The position numbers and the translations under genes were made by a program. This document shows positions 53,552-63,597 of a DNA stretch of 64,000 bases, piece after piece. The stretch is from Ancylobacter radicis. GTDB taxonomy: Bacteria > Pseudomonadota > Alphaproteobacteria > Rhizobiales > Xanthobacteraceae. Location of the stretch: the NCBI RefSeq assembly GCF_018449475.1, contig NZ_JAHCQH010000017.1, positions 248,001-312,000 of the forward strand. The letters are read 5' to 3'. The notes under the pieces are model-generated. The model ran no database searches, was not told the DNA's origin, and saw only the letters and a list, made by a program, of their open reading frames with translations. How positions within the stretch are numbered: position 1 is the first letter of the stretch; each line of letters opens with the position of its first letter.

Positions 53552-54985
53552 GTGCGCATCGAACGTCTCGTCCCGCTCATCGTCGCCTGCGCTCTGTTCA
53601 TGGAGCAGCTCGATTCGACCGTGCTCGCCACCTCGCTGCCGGCCATCGCCAGGGATCTCAACGAGGACCCGATCGCGCTCAAGCTGGCGCTGACCTCCTA
53701 TCTGCTCAGCCTCGCCGTGTTCATCCCGGCCAGCGGCTGGTTCGCCGACCGATTCGGCTCGCGCACCGTGTTCCGCGCGGCGATCATCGTCTTCACCTTC
53801 GGCTCGCTCTTGTGCGGCCTCGCGCAGTCACTGCCGGACTTCGTGATCTACCGCATCATCCAGGGCATGGGCGGGGCGATGATGGTGCCGGTGGGGCGGC
53901 TGGTCATCCTGCGCACCGTGCCGAAGGATGAACTCGTCTCCGCGCTCGCCTGGCTCACCGTGCCGGCGCTGCTCGGGCCGGTGTTCGGCCCGCCGCTCGG
54001 CGGCTTCATCACCACCTATTTCGACTGGCGCTACATCTTCTTCCTCAACATCCCGATCGGCATGGTCGGCGTGGCGCTGGCCTCGCGCTTCATTCCCGAC
54101 ATTCGCGAGCCGGACGTGCCGCCCTTCGATTTCAGGGGCATGATGCTCTCGGGCGTCGGGCTGGCCGGCCTGGTCTTCGGCTTCGCCCTGCTCGGCCAGC
54201 ACGCGGTCGACCCGAGGATCGCGTTCGGCATCATCGTCGTCGGCGCGGTGGCGATGAGCTTCTATGTGCGCCATGCGCGCCGCACCGAGCGCCCGATCCT
54301 CGACCTGACGCTGCTGCGCATCCCGACCTTCTTCGCCGGCGTGGTCGGCGCCTCGCTGTTCCGTATCGGCATCGGCGCCATGCCCTTTCTGCTGCCCTTA
54401 ATGCTCCAGCTCGGCTTCGGCATGTCGCCCTTCGCCTCCGGGCTGATCACCTTCGTCTCGGCGGCGGGGGCGATGACGATGAAGTTCTCGGCCGCACCGA
54501 TCATCCGTGCCTTCGGCTTCCGCCGGGTGCTGATCGTCAACTGCTTCATCGCCTCGGCCTTCATCGCGGTGGCCGCCTTGTTCACCCCGTCGACGCCGCA
54601 TCTGGTGCTGATGGGGGCGCTGCTGCTCGGCGGCTTCTTCCGCTCGCTGCAATTCACCAGTACCAACGCGCTGTCCTATGCCGACGTGCCGGCCGAGGCG
54701 ATGAGCCGGGCGACCAGCTTCGCCAGCGTCGCCCAGCAGGTGGCGATCTCCACCGGCGTCGCGGTGGCCGCGCTGGTGATCGACGGCATGCGCGCCTTTC
54801 ACGGGCGGATGCACCTCACGCTCGACGATTTCAGCGTCGCCTTCCTGGTGGTCGGCGCGATCGCGGTGTGCTCGGTGTTCTTCTTCATCCGCCTGCCGGC
54901 CAATGCCGGCGCCGAGCTTGCCCAGCGCAAGGTCAAGCCGGCGCAGATGCCCGAGTCGCCCGGCGAGATGGGGAGCGCGGGGTAA
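53552..54985 (+). CDS. MFS transporter, DHA2 (EmrB-like) drug efflux
   Basis: A 477-residue protein. I start it at GTG 53552 (VRIERLVPLIVACALFMEQL), which matches the usual start before helix 1; ATG 53444 and 53489 add non-conserved residues. About 14 helices. LDSTVLATSLPAIARDLNEDP and GWFADRFGSRTVFR are DHA2 signatures, and GRLVILRTVPKDE is motif B/C. A proton-driven exporter of lipophilic toxicants, by family. Confidence 0.9.
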   Translation: MRIERLVPLIVACALFMEQLDSTVLATSLPAIARDLNEDPIALKLALTSYLLSLAVFIPASGWFADRFGSRTVFRAAIIVFTFGSLLCGLAQSLPDFVIYRIIQGMGGAMMVPVGRLVILRTVPKDELVSALAWLTVPALLGPVFGPPLGGFITTYFDWRYIFFLNIPIGMVGVALASRFIPDIREPDVPPFDFRGMMLSGVGLAGLVFGFALLGQHAVDPRIAFGIIVVGAVAMSFYVRHARRTERPILDLTLLRIPTFFAGVVGASLFRIGIGAMPFLLPLMLQLGFGMSPFASGLITFVSAAGAMTMKFSAAPIIRAFGFRRVLIVNCFIASAFIAVAALFTPSTPHLVLMGALLLGGFFRSLQFTSTNALSYADVPAEAMSRATSFASVAQQVAISTGVAVAALVIDGMRAFHGRMHLTLDDFSVAFLVVGAIAVCSVFFFIRLPANAGAELAQRKVKPAQMPESPGEMGSAG

Positions 54986-55043
54986 GGGATTTGTCGGCGC
55001 TCTCCGGCTAATCTGGCGGCTTACGTCAGGATTCTTGCGCCTC

Positions 55044-56009
55044 ATGCCGATGCCGACCGCCCAGACCTACGCCTTCGATCCGACCCATGGCTTCGACCTT
55101 GCCGGGCTGGCCATGCTGCGCCCGCCCCCGCTGGCGCCGGGTTTCGACGCCTTCTGGCAGCCGCGCTATGAGCGGGCGCTGGCGCGCGATCCCGTCCCGC
55201 GGCTCACCCGCAGCGCGCTGCGCCATCCCTCCTGGCAGGTCTACGACCTCGCTTATGTCTCGACCGACGACTTCCCGATCGGCGGCTGGCTGCTGCTGCC
55301 GAAATCCGGGACGGTGACGCGGGGCGTCATTGTCGGCCATGGCTATGGCGGGCGCACCGGGCCGGATCTCGATCTGCCACTGCGTGATGCGGCGGTGCTG
55401 TTTCCCTGCCTGCGCGGCCTCTCGCGCAGCCGGCGCCCGCCGATCTCGGACGATCCCGCCTTCCATGTGCTTGATAATATCGACAAGCCGGAGCGGTACA
55501 TTCTCGGCGGCTGCGTCGAGGATATCTGGCTCGCGGTCTCGGCCCTGCTCGCGCTGTTCCCGACGCTGAAGGGGCGCATCGGCTATATGGGCGTCAGCTT
55601 TTCCGGCGGGCTCGGGGCGCTGGCGCTGGCCTTCGAGACGCGGATCGCGCGCGCCCATCTGAACGTGCCGACCTTCGGCAACATGCCGCTCTGGCTCACC
55701 CTGCCGAGCCTCGGCAGCGCGCGGGCGGTGCAGGCCTATCAGGCGACGCACGGCCCGGTGGCGGACACGCTCGCTCTGTTCGACGCGGCGAGCGCGGCGA
55801 CCCGCATCGACGTCCCGCTGCTGGTCGCGGCGGCGCGGTTCGATCCGGCGGTGGCGCCGCCCTGCCAGTTCTCGGTGGCCAATGCCGGCACTACATCAAA
55901 CCGACACGAGACCGTCATTCTGGATGCGGGACATGTCGATTATCCCGGCGAGGGCGCGCAGCACGCGCTGCTCCGGGAAAAGCTCAGACGGTTCTTCGAC
56001 ACATCATGA
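55044..56009 (+). CDS. Acetyl-xylan-esterase-like hydrolase
   Basis: A 321-residue alpha/beta hydrolase from ATG 55044. FWQPRYERAL, GGWLLLPKSGTVTRGVIVGHGYGGR, nucleophile Ser in GYMGVSFSGGLGALAL and a C-terminal LDAGHVDYPGEG histidine match carbohydrate esterase family 7-type proteins. The family motif GxSxGG is kept. It overlaps the next hydrolase gene by 4 bp. The true substrate is unknown; such proteins deacetylate small esters. Confidence 0.88.
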   Translation: MPMPTAQTYAFDPTHGFDLAGLAMLRPPPLAPGFDAFWQPRYERALARDPVPRLTRSALRHPSWQVYDLAYVSTDDFPIGGWLLLPKSGTVTRGVIVGHGYGGRTGPDLDLPLRDAAVLFPCLRGLSRSRRPPISDDPAFHVLDNIDKPERYILGGCVEDIWLAVSALLALFPTLKGRIGYMGVSFSGGLGALALAFETRIARAHLNVPTFGNMPLWLTLPSLGSARAVQAYQATHGPVADTLALFDAASAATRIDVPLLVAAARFDPAVAPPCQFSVANAGTTSNRHETVILDAGHVDYPGEGAQHALLREKLRRFFDTS

Positions 56010-56734
56010 AGCGGGACTATCGGCGCTGGTACAGTTCGCGGCTCCAACGCGAGATGGAGCTGCTGGTGTTCGGCCATGCGGGCGCGAAAGTGCTCATGTT
56101 CCCCACGCGGGAGGGCCGGTTCTTCGAATATGAGGATCTGCGCGTCGTCGACAGCCTCGCCGACAAGGTGCGGGCCGGCCAGCTCCAGCTGTTCTGCATC
56201 GAGGGTCTGGCGCGCGAGAGCTTCTATGATGCCGCCCGCCCGCCGGCCGCGCGCATCGCCCGCCATGCGGCGCTGGAAGACTATGTGCTGCATGAGGTGA
56301 TGCCGCTGATGGACGCGCTCAACCCGCATGAGTGCACCATCTCGATGGGCTGCAGCCTCGGCGCCTTCCAGGCCGCCAGCCTCGCCTTCCGCCACCCGCA
56401 CCGCTTCCGCAAGCTGGTCGCCTTCTCCGGCCGCTACGATCTGAGCCAGAAGGTTGAATGTTTCGGCGATCTGTTCGAGGGCTATTACGACGAGACCATC
56501 TATTTCCACACGCCGCTGCATTTCCTGCCCAACCTCGCCTGCCCGTGGCGGCTGGAGGGGCTGCGCCGGCTCGACATCGTCATGACCATTGGCGACGCCG
56601 ACCCGTTCCTCGACAATAACCGGCGCCTCAGCGGGCTTCTGGCGGACAAGGGCGTCGATCACCGCCTGCACATCTGGAACGGCCGCGCCCACCGCGCCGG
56701 CGCCTGGCGACAGATGGCGCCGCTGTATGTGTGA
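56006..56734 (+). CDS. Esterase-like alpha/beta hydrolase
   Basis: A 242-residue protein beginning MKRDYRRWYSSRLQREMELL. It belongs to the esterase D/YqiA-like group (VFGHAGAKVLMFPTREGRFFEYED, nucleophile Ser in ISMGCSLGAFQAASLAF, and His in DHRLHIWNGRAHRAGAW). The ATG overlaps the stop of the previous hydrolase gene, so the pair is translationally coupled. Beyond it, composition drops sharply into the AT-rich ATPase gene. Confidence 0.87.
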   Translation: MKRDYRRWYSSRLQREMELLVFGHAGAKVLMFPTREGRFFEYEDLRVVDSLADKVRAGQLQLFCIEGLARESFYDAARPPAARIARHAALEDYVLHEVMPLMDALNPHECTISMGCSLGAFQAASLAFRHPHRFRKLVAFSGRYDLSQKVECFGDLFEGYYDETIYFHTPLHFLPNLACPWRLEGLRRLDIVMTIGDADPFLDNNRRLSGLLADKGVDHRLHIWNGRAHRAGAWRQMAPLYV

Positions 56735-56846
56735 GGTAAGTCTTGAATGCCGGTGGCGGACACACAAATCGCCTAGTCACGAATAAAGGCGCGCTGACAC
56801 GTCAATTGCAGCACGATCTGAGCAGCACCGCGTAGTGAAAATATAC

Positions 56847-58649
56847 TTAGCCATTCTCCGTCCGCACCAAGGCATCGACGAAATCTATCAACTCAACGAC
56901 AGAATCGCGGTGATCACTAAGAATTACTTTAAGAAGCTCGACGCCATCGACAACTTTCCTATATGCGTGTATACTATTAGATGCCCGATGGAATATATCT
57001 ACAAGGAGGTTCGCTCCATCTACGACCTTCAGAAACTCGCCTGTACCAAATTCGCCTGAAAAATTCGGCGGAACTCGACGGTGAGAGCACTCACGCAACA
57101 AACTTTGAATCACCTCTGCCGTTACATCCACCTCGCCGTATTTATTGAGAACTTTGGCAATCGCATCCGGATTAAGAAAGTAATTCTCGGTCATCCTCCT
57201 CTCAAGAAACCGGACTTTCCCGCCGAGTCGACGCTTTATTTCACTCATTGTATCAGCCGTTTTCCCCTCGCTATCAAAAGAAAAAACGACGGACAGCGGC
57301 ATAATTGATCCACCGCGAGTTATTGAGTTATATATATCTAAAGCCGCTTCCGCCTGTTTTCCAGTTAAATCGCCAGTATTCCTTAATGCAAGGAACGATA
57401 CACCTGCAATTGGCCCCCCAAGCTGGGTATTCAAAATAAAATCAAAGCATTCGCGCTCGGTCACGCCCTCCACCCATATGACACGCTCTGCACTCAGAAC
57501 ATCCGAAAGCGACACACCTATTTCCGCCAAAATGAGACGCTTATCGTTCACTTCAGCGTCGCCAAATGTCTTCACCGACGCCACATTTCCATCGTTCGTA
57601 ATTAAATGAAGATTTGCGGGCTGCGCCGCCGCTATAACCTCCGGCGCATGCGTCGACACAATATACTGGTGCTGACTATACCTCTTCAATACGTTAATTA
57701 ACTTCTTTGATGCGCCTGAATTAAGAAAACTATTAGGCTCATCAATAACTATTACCCCGGGAGGAAGAGTCATAGCCACATACAGAATTGAGAGCACCTG
57801 GCCAACCCCCGCCCCGCACTCGCTAAGCGGAACCGCAAGATCATCACGACGGGTCGAAGGATCGACACCCCAGATCAATATCTGAAATTCATCATTCCTC
57901 GGCGTAACAGATACACCCCTAATCCCATCTATTATCTCACTTAAATTTCTATTAAACTCTGCAAATAAGTCAATATTCGCAGACATCTTAGATAAAACTA
58001 CAGCCAAATTACTAGCGTCTGGCTCAAGCTTAGATGAATCCCTGTATATATACTCTCCTCTCGCAGACCTTTTATCGTCAAAGACATAAATTCTAGACGG
58101 AAACATATAATCTATAGCAAACGGTATACTATCCATAGAGGTATTTTGAACGCGCCAATCAGATAGGTCTTTTGTACCTTGGGAATTCTCGTAAACAGCA
58201 CACAACCCGCCAGGCCGACTGGCTTCGAACAGACCATGCGATGGCCAAGCTGAGCTCGCAAGGGCGCCGGGCGAGAATAACAAGTCCACAGATATAGCGC
58301 CCATCTCCCAGAACCGCGACGGCTCAATGCTCGAACCGCCCGCCTCCGGTTGAGGAGCATACGGTAGATAAAAATCTTCTGGCGAATACTCGAAGAACTC
58401 CCTAATTAAATCAACACCTACATCAAGCCGCACATCAAAATAGGAGCCAGATGAATTGACTCTACCTCTTGGAGTATCTATACTTCTATGAGGCTTATTC
58501 TTTGTCCTCGAAAGCCTAAACGACTCCACGAATGACGTCTTACCTACATTATTTCTTCCTACGATTATATTCCAAGAGCCACTTAGATTGACAAATCCGG
58601 AATCCGAAAAGCATTTATAATTCCGAATACGAATGGATTTTATCTTCAT
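56847..58649 (-). CDS. OLD-like AAA ATPase with TOPRIM-like domain, probably acquired
   Basis: A 600-residue protein. The N-terminal RecF/SMC-type ATPase has Walker A GRNNVGKTSF (31-40), signature LSECGAGVGQ, Walker B VIVIDEPNSFLN (299-310, Glu304) and a STHAPE histidine switch. Residues ~385-500 look TOPRIM-like: Glu394 in VIWVEGVTERECF, FSFDSEGKT (Asp459, Glu461) and MTENYFLNP. The usual TOPRIM DxD is D-S-E here. OLD-family ATPases act in phage defence as nucleases. The gene is far richer in A and T than its neighbours and stands alone between an esterase gene and rlmE. No partner nuclease gene is adjacent. Confidence 0.88.
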   Translation of the reverse strand: MKIKSIRIRNYKCFSDSGFVNLSGSWNIIVGRNNVGKTSFVESFRLSRTKNKPHRSIDTPRGRVNSSGSYFDVRLDVGVDLIREFFEYSPEDFYLPYAPQPEAGGSSIEPSRFWEMGAISVDLLFSPGALASSAWPSHGLFEASRPGGLCAVYENSQGTKDLSDWRVQNTSMDSIPFAIDYMFPSRIYVFDDKRSARGEYIYRDSSKLEPDASNLAVVLSKMSANIDLFAEFNRNLSEIIDGIRGVSVTPRNDEFQILIWGVDPSTRRDDLAVPLSECGAGVGQVLSILYVAMTLPPGVIVIDEPNSFLNSGASKKLINVLKRYSQHQYIVSTHAPEVIAAAQPANLHLITNDGNVASVKTFGDAEVNDKRLILAEIGVSLSDVLSAERVIWVEGVTERECFDFILNTQLGGPIAGVSFLALRNTGDLTGKQAEAALDIYNSITRGGSIMPLSVVFSFDSEGKTADTMSEIKRRLGGKVRFLERRMTENYFLNPDAIAKVLNKYGEVDVTAEVIQSLLRECSHRRVPPNFSGEFGTGEFLKVVDGANLLVDIFHRASNSIHAYRKVVDGVELLKVILSDHRDSVVELIDFVDALVRTENG

Positions 58650-58732
58650 TTGATTCCCGAAACTTGGAAGGCATCAGGATAAACAACACTATCGACAGTA
58701 TCAGCAAGGATAGATACGGACAAGTTACCCCC

Positions 58733-59428
58733 TCACCCCCTAAACCCCGTCGCCACCACATAAAGCTCGGCCGAATCCGCGCGGCTCGCTTGGGGTTTGA
58801 CGTGGCGGACGGTGGTGAAGTCGCGCTTCAGCGCGGTCAGCAGCGTGCCTTCGGTGCCGCCCTGAAACACCTTGGCGATGAAGGCGCCGTTCGGGGCCAG
58901 CACCTGGCGGGCGAAGTCGATGGCGAGTTCGACGAGGCCGACGATGCGCAGATGGTCGGTCGGTCGGTGGCCGGTGGTGTTGGCGGCCATGTCGGACATG
59001 ACGAGATCGGCCGACCCGCCGAGCATGGCTTTCAGCGCCTCGGGCGCGTCGTCCTTGAGGAAGTCCATCTGCGCGAAGTCGACGCCGGCGATCGGGTCGA
59101 TCTCCAGGAGGTCGATGGCGACGATGCGCCCGCGCCCGTTCTCCAGCCCGATGCGCTGGGCCGCCACCTGGCTCCAGCCGCCGGGCGCGGCGCCGAGATC
59201 GACCACCCGCATGCCGGGCTTCAGGATCTTCACCTTGTCGTCGATCTCGATCAGCTTGAAGGCGGCGCGCGAGCGCCAGCCCTCGCGCTTGGCGCGCGCC
59301 ACATAGGGGTCGTTGAGCTGGCGCTGCAGCCATTTCTGCGAGGAGGAGGAGAGCTTGCGGGCCTTCTTCAGGCGCACCTTCAGCGGGCGCGCCTCGCCGC
59401 CCTTGCCGGCTTCCGGCTTGTCGATCAC
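58733..59428 (-). CDS. rlmE: 23S rRNA 2'-O-methyltransferase RlmE (FtsJ)
   Basis: A 231-residue protein with a basic N-terminal extension. SAM motif [15 protein letters not shown] and the catalytic K-D-K-E tetrad: Lys in [12 protein letters not shown], Asp in [12 protein letters not shown], Lys in FIAKVFQGG, Glu in SAELYVVA. It methylates U2552 of 23S rRNA during late 50S assembly. It follows the exopolyphosphatase gene almost without gap, a pairing common in alphaproteobacteria. Confidence 0.95.
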   Translation of the reverse strand: MIDKPEAGKGGEARPLKVRLKKARKLSSSSQKWLQRQLNDPYVARAKREGWRSRAAFKLIEIDDKVKILKPGMRVVDLGAAPGGWSQVAAQRIGLENGRGRIVAIDLLEIDPIAGVDFAQMDFLKDDAPEALKAMLGGSADLVMSDMAANTTGHRPTDHLRIVGLVELAIDFARQVLAPNGAFIAKVFQGGTEGTLLTALKRDFTTVRHVKPQASRADSAELYVVATGFRG

Positions 59429-59430
59429 GT

Positions 59431-60684
59431 TCAGGCTCCGGGATTGTCGCGCCAGACACCGTCGGCGCGCATCAGTTCGACGAGAATGCCCTCGCGCAGG
59501 CCACGGTCGGCCACGCGCAGGCGATCACAGGGGAAGGCGCGGCGCACCGCTTCGAGAATGGCGCAGCCGGCGAGCACGAGATCGGCCCGCTCGATGCCGA
59601 TGCACGGATTGGCGGCGCGTTCGGCGAACGGCATGGCGAGCAGCCGGTCCACCACCACGCGCACCTGTTCGGCCACCAGCCAGGTGCCGTCGACCTGCGA
59701 GCGGTCATAGCGCGGCAGATCGAGATGCACGCCGGCGATGGTGGTCACCGTGCCGGAGGTGCCGAGCAGATGCAGCCTTCCGCAATTATGCGGGCCGACG
59801 GCGGCGACGAAGGCGTCGAGATGCGGGCGGAACTCCTGCACCATGGCCTCGAAATCATCAGGCGTGACCTTCACCCCGCCATGGCGCTCGGCCACGGTGA
59901 CGACGCCGAGCGGCACCGACACCCAGGCGCGGATGATGGCGGCGGGCGGGCCGCCGTCGCAGGTCTCCACCCGGTCGAGCCAGACCACTTCGGTCGAGCC
60001 GCCGCCAATGTCGAACAGCACGGCGCCGTCCGAATGCGGGTCGACCAGCGGCGTGCAGCCGGCGGCGGCGAGGCGCGCCTCGGTCTCGCGGTCGACGATT
60101 TCCAGCTCCAGCCCGGTCTCGCGGGCGACGCGGTCGATGAATTCGGCGCCATTGGCCGCCGAGCGGCAGGCCTCGGTCGCGATCAGCCGGCCGCCGGCGA
60201 TGCGGCGGGCGTTGATCTTGGCGGCGCAGACGGCGAGCGCGTCGACCGCCCGGGTCATCGCCGCCTCGCCCAGCCGTCCGGTGCCGATCAGCCCCTCGCC
60301 GAGCCGCACGATGCGCGAGAAGGCGTCCACCACGCGAAAGCCGGAGGCGGTCGGGCGGGCGATCAGCAGGCGGCAATTATTGGTGCCGAGGTCGAGCGCG
60401 GCATAGGACTGGTCGTGAAAGCGCGAGCGCCCGCCCTCGCCGGGACGGTTATGGGAGAGGTGGCTGGAATGATGATGCGCGCTCGCCCCCTCGCGGCGCC
60501 GCCCGTCCTCGCGGCCGCGATGCTCGTCGCGCGCGCGGGGCGCCTCTTCGCGCCCGCGGGGCGTCTCGGGGCCGGAACAGGGCCGCGCGGAATCGCCACG
60601 CCCGTTTTCCGGGCGCGCCGAATCGGGGCGCGACGACCTCTCGGCCGGCGCGGAACCTGCCCGCGTCTGGGTCTCGTCGACCAT
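59431..60684 (-). CDS. Exopolyphosphatase / guanosine pentaphosphatase (Ppx/GppA) with long disordered N-terminus
   Basis: A 417-residue protein. The first ~90 residues are rich in Arg, Glu, His, Pro and Ser and probably unstructured. The ASKHA core begins [18 protein letters not shown], with [28 protein letters not shown], and phosphate-2 loop [32 protein letters not shown] follows. It hydrolyses polyphosphate or pppGpp. It ends 2 bp before rlmE. Confidence 0.92.
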   Translation of the reverse strand: MVDETQTRAGSAPAERSSRPDSARPENGRGDSARPCSGPETPRGREEAPRARDEHRGREDGRRREGASAHHHSSHLSHNRPGEGGRSRFHDQSYAALDLGTNNCRLLIARPTASGFRVVDAFSRIVRLGEGLIGTGRLGEAAMTRAVDALAVCAAKINARRIAGGRLIATEACRSAANGAEFIDRVARETGLELEIVDRETEARLAAAGCTPLVDPHSDGAVLFDIGGGSTEVVWLDRVETCDGGPPAAIIRAWVSVPLGVVTVAERHGGVKVTPDDFEAMVQEFRPHLDAFVAAVGPHNCGRLHLLGTSGTVTTIAGVHLDLPRYDRSQVDGTWLVAEQVRVVVDRLLAMPFAERAANPCIGIERADLVLAGCAILEAVRRAFPCDRLRVADRGLREGILVELMRADGVWRDNPGA

Positions 60685-60848
60685 TTTGATTCCCCGGCCG
60701 AAGCCGTCGGCCCGCGCGCCGCAGGGGCGGCACACCGGCCTTGTGTTTCGATGTTACGGGAAATGTAGCATTCGCGCGCGCCGGCGCAAACGGCTTACTG
60801 CCCGCCCGGCGCCGGGGAGGACCGGGAGGGCATGCGGGGCGGCCGGTT

Positions 60849-62168
60849 TCAGCCGCCGGTGGCCATTTCCAGCCGGCGGTTGAAGCGCAGCGCCAAGAGG
60901 GTGCAGACCGCGCCGGAGAGCAGATAGCCGCCCGAGGCGATCAGCCCGAAATGGCTGGACAGCAGCAGCGCGGCGAGCGGGGCGAAGCCGGCGCCGAACA
61001 GCCAGGCCAGATCATTGGTTAGCGCCGAGGCGGTGTAGCGGTATTTGCGGCTGAAGGTCGAGGCGACGACGCCGGAGGACTGGCCGAAGGACAGGCCGAG
61101 CAGCACGAAGGACAGCACCATATAGATGGATTCGCCGACCACCCCGCCCGCCAGCAATTGCGGCGCGAAGCCGGAGAAGGCGGCGATCGCCACCGCCGAA
61201 CCGCCGAGCAGCGTGCGCCGCCCGACCTTGTCGGCCAGCATGCCGGAGACGAACACCGCCGCCAGACCGAAGAACGCCGCCACCGCCTCGATCAGCAGGA
61301 AGCGGGTCGGGCGCTCGGCGGTGAACAGGAACACCCAGGAGAGCGGGAACACCGTCACCATGTGGAACAGCGCGAAGGTGGCGAGCGGGGCGAAGGCGCC
61401 GACCAGAATGCCCTTGCCCTCGACCCGCAGCGTCTCGCTGATCTTTTGCGGCTCCAGGTCGCCGCTCTCGAACAGCTTCACATATTCCGGCGTCACCGCC
61501 ATGCGCAGCCGCGCGAACATCGCCACCACGTTGATCGCGAAGGCGACGAAGAACGGGTAGCGCCAGCCCCATTCGAAGAAGTCGGCGGCGGAGAGATTGC
61601 CGAGGAAGAAGGCGAACAGCGCGCTGGCGATGATCAGGCCGATCGGCGCGCCGAGCTGCGGCAGCATGGCGTACCAGCCGCGCCGGCTCTCCGGCGCCCG
61701 CATCGCCAGCAGCGGCGCGAGGCCGTCCCAGGTCCCGCCCCAGGCGAGGCCCTGGCCGATGCGCAGCCCCGCCAGCAGCCAGATCGCGGCGACGCCGATC
61801 GTGTCATAGGCCGGCAGGAAGGCGATCAGCACGGTCGAGGTGCCGAGCAGGAACAGCGCCGCCGCCAGCTTGGCGCCGCGCCCGTGATGGCGGTCGATCG
61901 CCATGAACAGCGTGGTGCCGATCGGGCGGGCGATGAAGGCGAGGGCAAAGATCGCGAAGGAATAGATCGTCCCGGTGAGCGGGTCGACGAAGGGGAAGAC
62001 CAGCTTGGGAAACACCACCACGGAGGCGATGGCATAGACGAAGAAATCGAAGAACTCGGAGGCGCGGCCGATAACCACGCCGACGGCGATCTCACCGGGG
62101 CGGACCTCACCGTCATGAGCATTGATCTGCCGGGCGTCGCGCTCAAGCGTCGTGGTTGGACTCGTCAT
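60849..62168 (-). CDS. MFS transporter, metabolite:H+ symporter-like
   Basis: A 439-residue protein with 12 helices. GRASEFFDFFVYAIASVVVFPKLVFP at helix 1, RPIGTTLFMAIDRHHGRGAKLAA in the 2-3 loop and GQGLAWGGTWDGLAPLLAM in helix 4 match the MHS group. A proton symporter for an organic acid or similar by family. It diverges from cyoA, a neighbour relationship I recall in other Hyphomicrobiales; no functional link is known. Confidence 0.9.
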   Translation of the reverse strand: MTSPTTTLERDARQINAHDGEVRPGEIAVGVVIGRASEFFDFFVYAIASVVVFPKLVFPFVDPLTGTIYSFAIFALAFIARPIGTTLFMAIDRHHGRGAKLAAALFLLGTSTVLIAFLPAYDTIGVAAIWLLAGLRIGQGLAWGGTWDGLAPLLAMRAPESRRGWYAMLPQLGAPIGLIIASALFAFFLGNLSAADFFEWGWRYPFFVAFAINVVAMFARLRMAVTPEYVKLFESGDLEPQKISETLRVEGKGILVGAFAPLATFALFHMVTVFPLSWVFLFTAERPTRFLLIEAVAAFFGLAAVFVSGMLADKVGRRTLLGGSAVAIAAFSGFAPQLLAGGVVGESIYMVLSFVLLGLSFGQSSGVVASTFSRKYRYTASALTNDLAWLFGAGFAPLAALLLSSHFGLIASGGYLLSGAVCTLLALRFNRRLEMATGG

Positions 62169-62318
62169 AGATCTGCACCGAAATGGAATAGATTTAATTT
62201 ATACTGCTGCGCCACAGCCGGCCTTTCGGCATCGCACGGCACGGTTAGCACCGTTATCGAAAGGCCGGGATGCGACACTTCGACATTGCACATTCTGCTT
62301 GATATTGGAATTGCTGCG

Positions 62319-63590
62319 ATGCAGCTATTAGCGCCAAGAGCGGAACCTCCACAGGTATACATTACGTTGCGTTGCCTTCGTCTCATAGCACTGCTGCCAC
62401 TGGTCGCCTGTCTGGGCGGCTGCAACTTCGTCGTGCTGGCCCCCACCGGGGATATCGCTGCACAGCAGCGAGACCTGCTGGTGGTGTCCACGCTGCTGAT
62501 GCTGCTGATCATCATTCCGGTGATGGCGCTGACGGCGTTCTTCGCCTGGAAATACCGGGCCTCGAACACCGATGCGCCCTATGAGCCGGAATGGAGCCAC
62601 TCCACCCAGATGGAGCTGGTGATCTGGTCGGCGCCGCTGCTCATCATCATCTGCCTGGGCGCGCTGACCTGGATGGGCACCCATCTGCTCGATCCGTACC
62701 GCCCGCTGGACCGCATCTCCGCCGACACGGCGGTGCCGGCGGAGATGACGCCGCTCGATGTCGAGGTGGTCGCGCTCGACTGGAAATGGCTGTTCATCTA
62801 TCCCGAGCAGGGCATCGCCACGGTCAATGATCTCGCCGCACCGGTCGGCCGGCCGATCCGCTTCCGCATCACCTCCTCCTCGGTGATGAACGCCTTCTAC
62901 GTGCCGACGCTGGCGGGCATGATCTACGCCATGCCGGGAATGCACACGGAGCTGCACGCCATCGCCAACAGCCCGGTGGAATCGCGCGGCTTCTCGGCCA
63001 ATTACAGCGGCGCCGGCTTCTCCGGCATGTTCTTCCGCTTCCGTGGCCTGCCCGAGGCAGATTTCGATGCGTGGGTCGCGCAGGCCAAGCAGGCGCCGGA
63101 CGCCCTCACCCGCGCCGCCTATCTCGAACTCGAAAAGCCCAGCCAGAACGTGCCGGCGCGCCAGTACTCGGCGGTCGACCCGGCTTTGTTCGACGCCATC
63201 CTCAACATGTGCGTCGAGGACGGCAAGATGTGCATGAGCGAGATGATGGCGATCGACGCCAAGGGCGGCATGGGCATCGAGAGCGCGGCCGCCAACACGC
63301 TGCCGCTGACCTATGACAAGCATTCGCGCCGCGGCACCGTGCTCGGCGGGGCGCCCTCCTATGTGGCCGGCGTGTGCACGCCGGAGGAGGCCTCGCGCCT
63401 GCTCACCCTGTCCAGCGCCGCCCGTGCGCGCGCCCCGGTAAGCGATCTCGCGCCGGTGCTCGGCGCCGGCCTTCCCGTGCCAGGCCTTTCCGCGACCGGC
63501 CTTCCCGCCGCCGGCGCGTCCGCCCTCTCCCCGATCAGCCTGCCCGCGAGCGAGGCCCTTCCGGGCCCGCGCCGGCCCTCAAACTCCTGA
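62319..63590 (+). CDS. cyoA: Cytochrome bo ubiquinol oxidase subunit II (CyoA)
   Basis: A 423-residue lipoprotein. ATG 62319 is the first good start; a TTG near 62366 is possible. The lipobox LGGC puts the modified Cys at 35. Two helices ([23 protein letters not shown] and [21 protein letters not shown]) are followed by the CuA-fold domain, in which [20 protein letters not shown] lacks copper ligands, as in quinol oxidases. A Pro/Ala/Leu-rich tail after about residue 365 is longer than usual. It reads directly into cyoB. Confidence 0.94.
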   Translation: MQLLAPRAEPPQVYITLRCLRLIALLPLVACLGGCNFVVLAPTGDIAAQQRDLLVVSTLLMLLIIIPVMALTAFFAWKYRASNTDAPYEPEWSHSTQMELVIWSAPLLIIICLGALTWMGTHLLDPYRPLDRISADTAVPAEMTPLDVEVVALDWKWLFIYPEQGIATVNDLAAPVGRPIRFRITSSSVMNAFYVPTLAGMIYAMPGMHTELHAIANSPVESRGFSANYSGAGFSGMFFRFRGLPEADFDAWVAQAKQAPDALTRAAYLELEKPSQNVPARQYSAVDPALFDAILNMCVEDGKMCMSEMMAIDAKGGMGIESAAANTLPLTYDKHSRRGTVLGGAPSYVAGVCTPEEASRLLTLSSAARARAPVSDLAPVLGAGLPVPGLSATGLPAAGASALSPISLPASEALPGPRRPSNS

Positions 63591-63597
63591 CGGCATC

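Noticed and set aside
56835-57308. Small plus-strand open frames within the ATPase gene
   Set aside because: They are antisense to a long protein with intact Walker motifs and lack ribosome sites.
56735-58732. Direct repeats or attachment sites bounding the AT-rich ATPase gene
   Set aside because: Comparison of both flanks by eye gave no shared repeat, integrase or tRNA.
61158-62318. N-terminal extension of the cyoA frame by nearly 390 codons
   Set aside because: It runs antisense through the MFS gene; CyoA has its own signal peptide and lipobox after 62319.
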